Source: Benincasa hispida
Taxonomy: Eukaryota; Streptophyta; Magnoliopsida; Cucurbitales; Cucurbitaceae
Assembly (NCBI RefSeq): GCF_009727055.1
Contig: NC_052354.1
Span: 1,136,086 to 1,200,085 of the forward strand
Length of the DNA stretch: 64,000 bases
Reading direction: 5' to 3'
Of this stretch, positions 34,248 to 46,560 are shown one piece after another; the stretch's first letter is position 1, and every line of letters begins with the position of its first letter. The notes below the pieces were generated by a model. The model ran no database searches, was not told the origin of the DNA, and was given only the letters and a program-made list of their open reading frames with translations. A program made the position numbers and the translations under genes.

Positions 34248-35878
34248 AACCGCTACATTTTTAATCTGAGCCTAAAAAATCCACAGATCCTTCTCTTATT
34301 GTCTCTGGGGATGAAAATGTTACTGCTTCTAAAGATGTCTTGCATACCTCGAATGTTGATCAAACTCAAATTAATGAAGTAAGTGTTAAAGAATCTAGGG
34401 TTTCTGTTTTTGAGAATTAGAAGTCACTACTCTAAGGGTAAAGAGGAATCCAATAGAAGTAATCCTGTCCAAGATGATGATATTATCGAAATTGGTGCTT
34501 TAAATGTGTTATCAAATGTCATTGCATTTGGTGAGGTAAATGAATCGGAAGATGCTGATAAATATGTAAGTCGAGAGGTGTCCGACTAGAAGGATGAGAA
34601 GAGCATCTCGAGTACAGAGGGTTCGGGGAATGATGCTCAGAAGGTTTTGTCTGATAAAAGCCAAAAGAGTGAATATTCTCACGAAAAGGAAGATGCTAAA
34701 GAGATCACACCTGACTCTTTTAATGTCTCGTTTGATGATAATGTTCCTATTAGTCAATTAAATCAAAAGGGTAAGCAAAAAGTTATTGATGTGAAGCCCT
34801 GTGCTCATAATGTGTCTTTCTAGGCTACTGAAGAAATAGAAGAAGAACTAGTGAAAGGCTCTCAGGATGTGTCTGTTGAGAACATACAGAAACCTAAAGA
34901 GAAGAAAAGAGAGAAAAAGAAGAATGTCCGTACAGTGCCTTTGAACAATATCTCTTTTCGCTCTATGGACTGTGCTAAAATGTGGAAGTTTATTGTTAAT
35001 AAAAGAATTTTTCTATTGAAAGATATTTTTCTGAAGACTGTTTGGAGATTATGAGTCTTCTTGTGAAAGCTGATATTATTTATATTGTGTTGAAGCTAGA
35101 GCCTTACTACCCTAATCTTGTCCAAGAATTTTAAGTTAATTTTTCACATCAGTTTAACAATATTGCCAACCCAGAGAACTAGAAGGTCCATATAAGGGGA
35201 TACTGCTTTATCTTTTCAGCTTCTATCATTAACAAATACTTGAACCGTCAAGTACTCGAAGATGTTACTAAGTAGCATCCTTTTATGTCTGATCTTATTT
35301 TTGAGCTTACAGGTGTTGTCAAACATGTGTGGCCCAAGAAAGGTTCTTTTCCCTGATCTCAGAGTTAAATATGTGTTGCTCCACAAGATTGGGATTGAGA
35401 ATTGGTGTCTCATAAATCTAGCCTCTCTACTACCTTGGGGAGTCTCTTCTATCCGATTGGCACAAGGGCTGAATTTAATTATGATGTTTTCATTCTAACC
35501 AAATCAAACACCATATTGGGTCTGAAGCTACCAAAGTCCCTTTTTTATTCCCTAGACTTATCTATGGGATTCTTCTTGCTCAAAAGCCTGACCTTCTCTT
35601 GGATTTAGATGTTCCTAGTCCTCTTCCACCTACTCTTTCATTCAGCTATAGGCTGTATCAGGAGAAACATATGTCTGATCTTGTGCACACTGATGTTCCT
35701 ATTCTTGAAAGAGGTCTCATCAAGAAATTTCTTATGACTCACTGCGGGAAGAAGGTGATACATGTGCTGATCACTGAATCTAAAGATCTTGTTGTTTTGG
35801 TTCAAAACATTTCTGCTTGGCAGTCTGAAGTTGATGATATGCTGAATTTACTTCGTAGTGCTCTAGATGGTCTTGATT
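34243..35878 (+). pseudogene. Envelope-like third ORF of Sirevirus-like element, remainder
   Basis: It continues the ORF after the solo LTR: a Ser/Asp/Glu-rich region (34270-34800), a basic stretch (KPKEKKREKKKN, about 34880-34925), then the conserved core with ISFRSMDCAKMWKFIVNKRI (34945-35010), PYYPNLVQEF (35104), VHIRGYCFIFSASIINKYL (35189), VLLHKIGIENWC (35375) and SLSTTLGSLFYPIGTRAEF (35413). LPPTLSFSYRLYQEKHMSDL follows near 35625-35685. These match the envelope-like proteins annotated beside plant copia pol genes. Frames switch at about 34415, 35053, 35400 and 35590, with stops throughout, so it is dead. No convincing transmembrane segment is visible. The function of the family is unproven. 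Confidence 0.78.
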
Positions 35879-37000
35879 AGGGTGAAAGCTTTGGTGCACA
35901 AGATGATGATGATTGATGTGGGAAATCTCCAAAAATGGGGAGTAGAAGAAGGTGGTGGAGAGTTTGCCGGTTGTAGGATTGTTGTTTTCTTTTTCCATTC
36001 TTCCTTGATGTGTTCTGAAGAATGTTATAAAATCTTTTTCCAAAACCTTGTTACAATGACTTTGTTATCTTGCTTGTTTGTGTATACTGATCTTGTTTGT
36101 TGGTTGTTTTGTCATTGCTTAAAAAATTTTGAGAAAATGAGAGCTTGTTAGTTTTTGTGTGGTTGGGAATATTTGTTTAAGTGTCTCAGTTTTCATGGGA
36201 ATTGTCTCTGCATTTGTCACTTTCAGGAAAATGAATGTTTTTGGAAATGTTGATTCTGTAAGAATTTTTCCTTATCAATTTTTTCCTTTTCAGTGATATT
36301 TGCCGATATCCTTTTCCTTTCTGGCTCCTGATTACTATGGAATTTAGGGTTGGTTGTCTTTGTTTTTGCTGCTCATATTTAAAGGGTACTTTACTTTCTG
36401 AAGAGACAAGTTGCATCATTCTTATCAAGATCATATTGTGCAAGAGTATTCCTGTGTGTTCAATCGACTGTATATTGCATTGATAATCCGAGTATTTTTG
36501 TTATTGAAGGTATTGTTTGTATTCCTCTCTTCGAGGGCAAGACGATTAGGTGAGAAGAGATTCTCAAGTTTAGGGGGAGCCTAATTCATTCAAGCAAAGA
36601 GGACTTTGCATTAAAGGAAACGATACAACCGGAGTGGGAAGGAATCCCATGACTTGAGGGGAGCTCAAAGACATAAAGAGAGAGTCTCGATCTTATGAGG
36701 AGCCTAAGATTCACTCTACTAATAATACAACTTAAGAGGAACCTAAGACACGATGGAGCCTCGAGCATTTGTTGAGTGGTTAAGTTGTATGAGCATCCTT
36801 GTAATAGTGCATTTATTACAGATAAGTACTATGTTATAATTAATTATCATTGATATTAGTAAAGTTATTTTTTCTGGACATCCTACCCTCCAGATGTAGG
36901 TATTTTACACCGAACTGGGTTACCAATCTCTGGCGTTATGTTTGTTTCTTCTTACTGCAATTTTTGATAACTGTCTTGTGAATTGCTATAACATAAGTCA
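35879..37000 (+). mobile_element. 3' region and probable LTR of Sirevirus-like element
   Basis: No gene. A purine tract TTTAGGGGGAGCC at about 36570 and several (A/G)AGG(G/A)GAGC(C/T) words up to 36740 look like the polypurine zone common before Sirevirus LTRs. CCTCCAGATGTAGG and ACACCGAACTGGGTTACC near 36890-36930 resemble the late part of such LTRs. No clear LTR start or TSD. Confidence 0.42.
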
Positions 37001-38801
37001 TAACACTATTAATATGTAGTAGATACCTCCTTGTGGTTTTTCAAAAACAATATTTACACAGTGACATTTTGCTGCCTATGTGTTTATGTTTCATGAAATT
37101 TTATACAATATAATAAAAATATTAATTCACCCCTTATGTTGATGTCAAATCCATGAAAATATGAACATTATTAATGAAAATATTGACACGTTGATGAAAA
37201 TTTAATACTATAACTTTCATGATTATTTTTTATCTAATAGAATGTCAATTCACACCTCGTGTCGATATCCAATCTATGAAATGTGGAAATATTGATGTGT
37301 TGATGTAAATTTAATATTATGATGTCTTTCATGATTTTGTTTATGATTATACAGATTAAATTATAATTTAAATACTAAAGTAACTACCCTTAAACTCGTT
37401 TTCTTCACACAAAAAAAAAAAAAAAAAAACCAACGTTCTTTATTTAGAAAAAAACCACTAATATAACCAAAAATAAATCTATAATGCAGTCTTTTATATT
37501 TTTCTTTAAGCCAAAATGAGATAGCTCAATTGATATAGTACTTATGCTGTTAGCTTCAAGGTTAAAAGTCCGATTCTCCCACCCCATATATTGTCAAAAA
37601 AAAAGTACTAGCTAGTTAAAATTTAATTTAAATACTAATTTAATAAGCATTTAATTTCTTTTTAATTCTTAACAAAAATTATCTCTTTTGTGTAAGACAT
37701 GTCATTGATTAAAAGGTAAAAAAATAAACTAAAAAGAAGTCATTAATGGTTAAATTATAATTTAAATATTAAAATAACAATCTTTTTAGAAGAAACACTA
37801 ATATTTTATTCTTTAAAAAATCATAGTTTAACCAAGAAAAAGTCTAAATATGCTTATATAGTTCAAATTCTAAATATTTCAAGAACATAAAAGGTTCACA
37901 TTCTAAAAAAAAATTGGCGTACTAATTAGGATGGAATTAGTAATAATTTAAGTCAGTAAAAAAAAAAAATCAAATTTTCAAAACAAAAAATGCAAAGACC
38001 AAAAACATATGAAGTCTCGTTATACTCGAAAGCAATGTTCTTGGGCATAAAAATTTATATGAAATCTCATCAACTTTTTGAAAAAATAATTGCTTTAATG
38101 AAAATACTAATATCTAAGAATTAGTTCATTACTGTGATTATAAGAGTTTAATCAATAAAATTATAGATCTTACACATTATTTAATAAAAAAAAACATGGT
38201 AAAAGATATAAACAATACACTACCAAAATATCGTTGATTCTTATGGGTTGAAAAGGTGAAAATGCTCATCAGCCGAGCCATGTGAGACCTTTTTCTTAAG
38301 ACTCTTACATAATGCTACCTTTATTCAATAGAATAAAAAAAATATATTAGTTGCATCTTTGACAATATTGTGACCCCTAGTGTCTTAACTTTCACCCGTT
38401 GTCCTATTTCTTGTATTGATTCCTTAGCTGATTGTGTTACATTGTTTGTCTTGTCCATTATATTGTTCACCTTCTCTTACACAAGGACACAAACTAATGT
38501 GTTACCCTATCACCCCTAATCACACAAACATAAACCAAACATGGGTCATTAATTCTACAATGACAATCAATGAAACAAAATGGAATCTATAAAATAAAAT
38601 AATAAATGACATTATAGAATAACATAAAATTTATATAAATAATGGATAAAATTCATATAGTTTAATTTAAATTAATAATATAATTAAATAAACCTGAGTT
38701 TGGCCCTTGGTAGTTCATCTTTTGAGGATTATCCATTATTTTTTTCTTTTGGTAATGACTTCAAAGAAGAAAGAATGGAGCTTAGAATATGTGAGGACTT
38801 T
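37001..38801. other. AT-rich intergenic sequence
   Basis: No gene. 37123-37226 and 37247-37338 are diverged tandem copies (AATTCACxCCTxxTGTxGAT, then GTTGATGxAAATTTAATA, then TTTCATGAT) with a period of about 124 bases. Poly(A) at 37411-37429. A SINE-like element lies at 37517-37604. The rest is A/T-rich with short poly(A) tracts and nothing I can name. Confidence 0.6.
37517..37604 (+). mobile_element. tRNA-derived SINE-like element
   Basis: TAGCTCAATTGATATAG fits a pol III A box, and AGTCCGATTCTCC about 45 bases later fits a B box (the usual core is GTTCGATTC). It is followed by CCCCATATATTGTC and an A-tract, the usual layout of short plant SINEs. A tRNA cloverleaf does not close well, so it is not a tRNA gene. 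I could not find target-site duplications. Confidence 0.5.
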
Positions 38802-40200
38802 TGTAACGACCGGATCCTTACACATTATGATCCGACCGCTACGACATGCATACTTAGACTTTTCTATCATGAGATGAGTTTGGTGAAAATTTCAAAGAAC
38901 ATATCTAAATTTTATTAATTAGATAGAAAACTTATAAAAAAAGTTTATTTATCAAAACACCAGGATCCATAAAACAATAGCGTGGTGGTACAAAATGCAT
39001 ATGCCTATAATAGTGAGTTTGATGGTTGGCCATTTGAGCGACGTCCAATTCTGCCATCTACGTTGTATCCTTACCTACAAAGTCTGTAAAAATATAGAAT
39101 GAGTATATAATATACCCAGTAAGTAGTTCTCACGTAGGGTAGTGACAAAATGTACAATCACAAGCAAAATGTCATGAAAACATATGATCGGGACCGAAAA
39201 CGTATAATGACATGTGGTGGTCGGTTATGCTTCCAACATAAATCTCTCCGCCCTGATAGGAAGATGAGAACCTAAGCGAAAACTAACCCATCAATGATTA
39301 GCGGGTCATGCAGTCAGTAGAGCCAGAGTCACATCCAACATCAACCATTAGCATAAACGTAATATTGGACTAAAGGGGTGCAACCATACATACCCTGCTA
39401 GTCCCTAGCATAAACATAACGTAAGATTAGGCCTAGAGGGGTGCAACCATACATGCCAGCCCTGGAAGCATAAATTTCTCCGTCCTGATAGGAAGATGAG
39501 GACTTAAGCGAAAACTAACCCATTTGATGATTAGCGAGTCATGCAGTCAGTAGGGCCAGAGTCGCATCCAACATCAACCATTAACATAAACGTAAGATTA
39601 GATTGGAAGCATAACTTACACCTAATTAAAACTTGATTTTAACGTAATCGTGAACAAACATAATGCATGGGGTCCCTTGGAGAGAAACGTGTTCTAAACA
39701 TGTAATGCAGTATAACAATTAACATAATCATGCAACATAATAAAGGTACACTACCATAGAACACTTAAAGAGATGGTGAGATAAACTACTTACCGTGATC
39801 TAGTTATTCCTTACTATTCTTTATGATTTGATTAGTAGAATTTTTCCTTTTTAAACTAGAAGGAAATTTGGGCAGAAATTTGGGCAGCACTTTACCCAAG
39901 CTTTTCTCTTTTAACCTCATAAAACTTCCTCACTCACACTTACTTTTTCACACGATTCTTTGTTACTGAGATTTGTTTGAGAATGGGTTAAATCTTTAGG
40001 CAAAGGGTCCTATTTATAGTAGTTTTCAGCTCTTCTTAGTGTGACAAATCATCGTACAGGTGGCTTCTTTAAAATTACTTAGGGTTTAAGGATTCCTCTC
40101 AATACGACACCTAATCTTGGCTAACGTTTGCCCTTACGTCATCATTCTTTGTTTGTATTCAATTTTAGGGTTTTTCTATGTATAATCTATAATATCGTGG
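38802..40200 (-). mobile_element. Probable gypsy LTR or LTR-rich block, orientation tentative
   Basis: It begins TGTAACGACCGGATCC, a common terminus of plant gypsy LTRs (reverse-complement end ...TTACA). A TATA-like CTATAAATA on the minus strand at 40019-40011 favours minus orientation. It contains a 232-bp tandem duplication (39229-39700): CTGATAGGAAGATGAG at 39253 and 39485, each followed by GCGAAAACTAACCCAT and ATGCAGTCAGTAG. No coding sequence and no TSD found. Confidence 0.5.
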
Positions 40201-40217
40201 CAATTCACACATAATTC

Positions 40218-40860
40218 GTGCTTCTGTCCAAATCTCGCTCCTCTGCTCTCAGAATCTCGCTCTCTCCAATTTTCTCGCTAGGAATTCGCTCTGTCCACTC
40301 TCGCTTTGTCCAAATCCCGCTCCGTCCAAATCTCGCTCTCTCCAGCTTTCTCGCTGAGAATCCAGCTCTCTCCACTCTCGTCTCAAATTTCTCTTCCGTC
40401 TCGCTCTCTCCAGCTTTCTCGCTACAATTCTCGCTCTCTCTGATTTTTCTTCAATCTCGCTCTCTCTACTCTCGCCAGCCTCAATCTCGCTAGCCTCGCT
40501 CGCTGGGTTTCTCACGTCTCCAATTCTCTCTTCGATCGCGCAACTCTCTTCTCAGTATCTCGCTCTCTCCAATTTTCCTTCAATCTCGCTCTCTCTACTC
40601 TTGCTTTCTCCAATTTTCTCTTTAAATCTCATTCTCTCCACTCTCGCTTTCTCCAATTTTCTCTTCAATCTGGCTCTCTTCATCTTTCTGTCTCTCTCTC
40701 CAATTTTCTTTTATTTACTTATTTATTTATTTATTTATTTATTTATCATTCAATTAGAGTCTCGCTCTCTCCACCTTCGTTCTTTCCAATTTTATTTTAT
40801 TTTATTTTTATTTATTTATTTATTTATTAATATTATTATTTATTATTTTTTTTTTTTAAT
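40218..40860 (+). repeat. CT-rich degenerate minisatellite and TTTA microsatellite
   Basis: About 40218-40700 is built of 15-25 base units of the type AATCTCGCTCTCTCCA and TTTCTCGCT, only loosely periodic. TTTA repeats follow at 40708-40746 and a TTTAT-rich tract at 40795-40860. Open frames here are low-complexity Ser/Leu artefacts. It lies 0.4 kb upstream of the F-box remnant and could be its promoter or 5' UTR pyrimidine tract. Confidence 0.8.
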
Positions 40861-41232
40861 TGTTTCTCTGCTTCCTAAATTAAGGTTAGGGTATTTATAT
40901 TTATCATCCAATAAATTTCAATATTTAATTTCCTGTAATGTATGCGTACAAATCTGGATTGTTACAACTTTGGTGAATATAGTTTCTAGAGTTTTGTTGA
41001 ATTAGAAAGCCAAACTTGTTTAGAGTTGTATAGTAATTCACTACTTGAATGCAATACATACAATTAGTAAGTAATTTTGCATGCCACATTTTAGTTTGTG
41101 ATTTGTTATGATATTGTTTGAATTGTTGTAGCCATTTTTTTTGTTTGTTCCCCCATTTTAGATGATTTGTTAGTTTATTTTGGCTTTAAATATGGAATTT
41201 CACCCCTTACCTCTCTTTATCAGTTGTGTTTG

Positions 41233-42331
41233 ATGGAGAAGTTGGAATGTAAACGGAGGATTATGAACAAAAATTGCGATCTAGAGCTTTCCCCCTATAT
41301 TATTAAGGTAATATTATCGAAACTTATTATTTGCAATTTGCCAGCATGTAGGCTCGTAAGTAGAACTTGGAATCATCTAGTCTTAACTTACGTTTCATCT
41401 TGTAAATTTATTCCAAATGTTTTTCTTGTTAGTACCTATGAAATCCTCTCTAATCGTAATTGCAATTACTATCCTACTTTTGAGTGCAATCCCAAGATGC
41501 ATTACCTTGATATCAATACGATGAGTTACATTTCCTCATTTGTATTCGACAACAATGATTGGACTAAAATCAAAATTATCAATTCCTGCAATGGATTATT
41601 GTATATTTACAAATTTGATGATGAAAGTTTTTGCAACGACATATTAAATCTAATGACTAACGAGTTCTTCATACTACTGCCACAACCTAAAGTAAAAAAT
41701 AAAAATATTAATTGCTTCTACGGATTTGGTTTCACCCTTAAAATTGTTATATCATGAGCAAGAAGACTCTCATTCGATGATGGAGGTTACGAGGTTTGGT
41801 AGGAACGAAACCAAGGAATGGAGGGCCTTTAAACTGCTTGCCTTTTGTGTTCTCTATTATGGTGTTTACTTGAATGAAGTCATATATTGGATCGGGAGCA
41901 AGAAAGAAAATATGTTTGTGATTTATGGCCTTGATGTTGAAACTGAAAAAATTGAATCCATTACAGTTCTAGAAGTTGACAGCGACTCTTCCAGTCGTGG
42001 GTAAATTGCAAAATTTAATGGCAATCTTTATGTAACTATATGGATTCATGGAACGTGTTGTAAGAAGGTTCAATTATGGGTGATGCAAGGTGTCATGCCA
42101 AATTATTGTGCTGATGGATTCCTTAACCTCATTAAAGTCTTTGAAGATGGAGAGAGATGGTTTCATGTCGGTGATAAAATTCTTTGCTATGATAAAACAG
42201 GGACGAAAATCAAAGTGAAGAATTGGATGCGAAAGGATAAAGGTAGACAATTCGTTGCAGACCGAATTTGTCAAATAGATTCCTTGAATTTTGGATCTCT
42301 CCAAAACATTTTGGGAGGAGAAGACGAATGA
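41233..42331 (+). pseudogene. F-box protein with F-box-associated domain, broken
   Basis: F-box proteins recruit targets to SCF ubiquitin ligases. From ATG 41233 the frame reads MEKLECKRRIMNKNCDLEL then the F-box (about residues 16-55: PYIIKVILSKLIICNLPACRLVSRTWNHLV). An associated beta-propeller-like domain follows, with SCNGLLYIY (41585-41610), MTNEFFILLPQP and FYGFGFTLK. At about 41735 the frame shifts, continuing with TRFGRNETKEWR, YYGVYLNEVIYWIG and KIESITVLEV. A TAA at 42002-42004 interrupts the next part (IAKFNGNLYVTIWIHG, then QLWVMQG, to TGA at 42331). One shift plus one stop in an otherwise collinear gene suggests a recent pseudogene, or assembly errors. An acceptor-like CCCATTTTAG at 41152-41161 could end a 5' UTR intron. 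Confidence 0.8.
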
Positions 42332-43201
42332 ACTAAACTAAGTCTTTTTTTTTTCCTTAAAACAATTTAAGGCGATTGATCTTATAGAATTCTCGTATTT
42401 TGTTTATCTCCTTCTATGATATATGGAATGTTGGAATAAAAATAAAAGTTTAACAATAACTTATCTAAGATCTCAACATTGTCACATAAATGAAGCAGGT
42501 TAATTATGTTATCAACACCATTTTTCTATCTTGAATAATATACCAAGTTCAAGAATAATATAATTTAAGAAAATAAATGACACATTTATAAAATAGTTTG
42601 AAAAAAATTATTTTTTATAATTAGAAATCTAAAATATTGTCAAATTTGAGGTAGTTTAAAATATTAAAGAGATTTTGAGTACGTGTCTTCCCACTTTGAA
42701 GTCTGGTATGGATCAGAAGTCATGTAAATAATTTAATTTATGATCACATACATTAGGGTTGTTCTTTTATATTTAATTAAATAATTATTTTTCATTTAAA
42801 AAAACGTGCATATTTCAAAGATTAAAGCATTTATCTTCCACTCATTCCTACCACTTAACTATATAGATTATTCAACTAAAGAAAACAAGAATAACACAAT
42901 CCAAATCATAATTGTTAAAAAGAAAACAAAAACATGATTTTGAAACGATTAAAAAAAATTAACTGATTTTAATCCCACAATTAAAAACTAAATCACCCAC
43001 AAAAAGATTCTACCACAAATTTTGTGGGGGTAAAAGAAGACAAAAGAATTAGTTTCATCCATTTCTATCCATATATTTTTTTTTTCTTTTTAGAGATAAA
43101 ATTAAAAAACTTAGTTCTATTTAAACACTTTTAACAAAAATTGTTGAAAATATAGTTTAAAAATTGTTTTGGGTGGTTGTCATACGCTTCATTTTTTTTT
43201 C
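42332..43201. other. AT-rich intergenic sequence
   Basis: No gene on either strand; A/T-rich with short poly(A) and poly(T) tracts. It follows the F-box remnant and runs up to the long hairpin. Confidence 0.7.
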
Positions 43202-43313
43202 AAAATAACTTATTTTTTAAATTAAACATTTGAAAATGCAATCCAAACACACCCAACTTAGGTTGTGTTTGGAATGCATTTTCAAATATTTAATTTAAAA
43301 AATAAGTCATTTT
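43202..43313. repeat. Near-perfect inverted repeat (53-bp arms, 6-base loop)
   Basis: Left arm 43202-43254 and right arm 43261-43313 pair with four mismatches around the loop AACTTA. The arms contain TTTTTTAAATTAAA and TTTGAAAATGCA, ending TCCAAACACACCC. It is a candidate foldback MITE or a small-RNA precursor. No TSD is obvious, and copia RT sequence begins right after it. Confidence 0.85.
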
Positions 43314-43329
43314 ATATTTGACAAGATGT

Positions 43330-44189
43330 TTGTCAGATATTCGATGCATAATCCCAAAATGAATTTATTCCTTTTGAGACATGAAATTATTTTGTTTAAG
43401 GAACAGTGTCCCAAGACTCCTAAGTGATTGAGGAAATTAGACGAGTTCTCTAAGTATCAGCTGTTGGCAACCTTATATATGCAATTTTATGTTCCAGACC
43501 TGACATTTACTATGTAGTAGGGATTGTTAGTAGATATCAATCTAATCTAGAATTAGATCACTGGACAGCGGTAAAAAAAGTCTTTAAGTATCTACGCAGA
43601 ACGATGGATTACATGCTTGTGTATAGAGCTATGGATTTGATCCTTACAAGATACACGAACTTTGACTTTTAGACTGATTAGGATTCTAGGACACATCGGG
43701 GTTAGTGTTTACTCTGAACGGATGAGCTATAGTCTGGCGAAGCATCAAGCAAGGATGCATCGTAGACTTCATTATGGAAGCTGAATGCATAACTGCTTGT
43801 GAAGCTGCTAAAGAAGTTGTTTGGCTAAAGATGTTCCTTACTGATTTGGAAGTCATTCCAAATATGTATTTGCGCATCACACTTTATTAGATAATAGTGG
43901 TGGTGTGACAAATTCTAAGGAATCTAGGAGTCATAAAAGAGGCAAACATACTGAGAGGAAATATCGAAGTGACGTGATTGTCATGAAGATTACTTTGGAG
44001 CACAATGTTGCTAATCACGGCTAAAGTGCTCGAAGATCATTTAAAAAGTTTGGGTCTACGAGATATGCAGCATATCATCTAGGACAAGTGGGAGATGTTT
44101 TGGGTGTAGTGTATGTCCTAGTTTATTGTATTTTGTACTTTATTTGTATTGTACTCTTTTTTCCATTAGCTTTAGGATAAGTGGGAGAT
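43330..44189 (+). pseudogene. Copia RT/RNase H remnant plus polypurine tracts
   Basis: Short frames read CPKTPK, PDIYYVVGIVSRYQSN (43497-43545), LDHWTAVKKVFKYLRRTMDYMLVY, then RNase H WRSIKQGCIVDFIMEAECITACEAAKEVVWLKMFLTDLEVIPNMYL (43732-43870) and RSHKRGKHTERKYR. Stops and indels are dense. It ends LKSLGLRD and then two purine tracts, ACAAGTGGGAG (44092) and ATAAGTGGGAG (44177), followed at once by the LTR at 44190. Same copia group as copies A and E. Confidence 0.88.
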
Positions 44190-46291
44190 TATTGGAATTG
44201 GTGTCCTAAATCTCTTGTATTCTCATAGTTTGTAAACCTTCATATGTGCAATGACTCAATCCAATAAACTAAGATCCTAGATTATTTTATGTAGCTTAAA
44301 CATGTATATGGAGATATACAGAAGGATCATGTTTATGTGATAATCTAAAAGATCTGTAATAGATGGATAAGGTTGGGTACCTATCCTTGTGACGCTACGG
44401 ATACAATACGTTTTGTAGTTGTTACAAGTGTTGTAAAGTGCTATAAATGATTTGATCTTGATCATTCATGTGGCAGCATGTGAGTAGGGGTTTCCCATAC
44501 AAAGGATTTGTATAAGATCGGACCAAAAAATGAATAGTCTCTCTTTATAACACCGTTTCTAGAAGAGACCTGACATTTTACCAAGATGACCATAGGTGAT
44601 TTGACCTAAATCCTAAGTGAGTTGTGAACTTCTACATATGAGGGTGATCCTTTGATCTGCATGGGTAAGAGTGGCCAGATTCGCTGACTCAATATGCCTA
44701 CCATTTGGAGGATTTGTCTGATTGGGGAGCTAGAAACGCAACTATACAAGAAAGAATTCACTCATTCCCTGTTGGTAGGGTAAGCAGAGAAATTACTCCC
44801 TTAATAGTTGATTCTGGGTCTTGAACAATGATGTCTCACCCACTCATTGGCTTGAGAAGGGGTTTGGTTATAGTTGGACTATAGCTAATTGTTCACTAGA
44901 GGGATCAGTGATACTTAAGAAATTAGATGTAACTATAGGGGCAAAATGGTAATTTTGGTCCAGCTGTACTTACGAGCAATTTGTGAAGGGTAAACGCGTT
45001 GTTGATTGGTTATATCCAATGGACACCGAAATATATCTATAGTGTGAAGAGTGGAGTTGTTGATTTTTCGAGGATTGATCGGCAGTTAACAAACGTTGAA
45101 TTTCATTAAAGAGTTTAATTAATTAATCAAGTATCATTGGAGCTTCAATCTATAGGTCTATAAGGTCCCCTCATTAGCTCAATTAATATTAATTAGAATC
45201 AAATTAATTTTGGATTAATTTGAATTGTTCAAATTAATTAAAGGGAATTAATTATAATTAATGAATGTATGAGATAATTTTGTGTGTGTATATATATAAT
45301 CAATAAACTAATTAATTATATGAGATATATTTACTAAAACGTATATGATAAATTATAGTATAAAGTTTTAATGAGAGAAATAAATACTTGCATATGATTC
45401 AAATATTAATTATATGAATATGTTTCATATAAAATATAATTAATGTAATGTATATGATACATTATAATTTAATGAGAGAAATAAATATTTGAATGTGATT
45501 CAAATATTAACTATATGAATGTGATTCATATAGAAACTATAGGTTAAAACTAATATGAATATGATTCATATTAACTCTATAGGTTATATGAGAGATTAAT
45601 GAACTATAGTTATATTATCTGTGATATAATATAAACTATAGGTTATATGTTATTTGTGATATAACATATAGTTTTATTAATATATAATAAAGTTAGTTAT
45701 TATATATTTTTTATTTAAAATTCAAAATATTACTTATTTATTTTGATTTTTTAAATAATTATAAAGGAAGTTATTTTTGTATAACTTCCCCTTGTATCTC
45801 TCAACAATAATCTCCAACGATTTGAAAGAGGGGAGATGATCTTCTTTTTCCTCCCTCTTGATTCAGGTGAACACTTTTGGGGAAAAAACTCTTTGTGTGA
45901 AAAATGCCCAAGTGATTTCTCTCACAAAAATCATCTGTTCCCTTCTCCACAAATTAATCATAGCGAGCCCACAACTCCGCGATGATTCTTGTCCTAGTGA
46001 ATAACGAGGAAGCCTCGTGGTAGTGTCATTTTATTGCTACCATTATTGTGTTGGTGGAGGTGTGATTGGGAACATTGTCGTTCGTGAGATCGAGAGAGGA
46101 TTTGCGAAGATTGTATATTCTATAAGGGTAAGTAGAATTTCTTTCTTTTCTCCTCTCTAACATGTTGAATCTTGAGTATGTTTATCCTGTATTTCAATTA
46201 TTCTCTGTATTTTCTGGTTGTATCTCAAATTGAGATTAAATTCAAACGGCATCCATGCACTTCTGCTTAGGATTCAATCTCTTTAGTTTCA
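44190..46291 (+). mobile_element. Copia LTR, family 2 (about 2.1 kb)
   Basis: Starts TATTGGAATTGGTGTCC (TG mutated to TA) directly after a purine tract, so it is the 3' LTR of the remnant at 43330. It carries the core block at 44888 and an AT-rich interior with repeated ATATGAATATGATTCATAT words (45400-45620). It ends near GATTCAATCTCTTTAGTTTCA. The CGATCG array and hairpin are not recognisable here. The right end is placed by comparison and is approximate. Confidence 0.8.
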
Positions 46292-46560
46292 TCCTAGAAA
46301 CTTTACCTAAAAGTTTTCTTTGGTTCTATAGCAACGCTGTTATGAGCAAATTTGACTACAACCTAACCATCCTACTCAACAAGCTACAGACATATCAATC
46401 CTTGATGAAAGTCAAGGAATAGAAGGGTAAAGTAAATGTTGCTGATGGAGTTAGCATAGAATTAACGAAAGCAATCGGGATCATTAAGTACTCTCATTCT
46501 ATCAACTTTAGCATAGGAACATACATGTTCATAACTTAAAAGTAGGGTTTCTGAAGACTA
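46292..46560 (+). pseudogene. Copia Gag fragment
   Basis: SKFDYNLTILLNKLQTYQSLMKVKE then a stop and KGKVNVAD (46345-46440). It corresponds to the Gag stretch just before the Lys-rich linker at 22985-23085. About 200 bases remain, joined to the interior of a family 1b LTR at about 46560. Confidence 0.7.

Noticed and set aside
37517..37604. tRNA gene
   Set aside because: A and B boxes are present but the acceptor and anticodon stems do not close, and an A-tract follows; better read as a SINE-like element.
40218..41005. Open frames of 91 and 134 codons in the CT-rich and TTTA repeats
   Set aside because: Repeat-derived Ser/Leu/Phe sequence without domain features.
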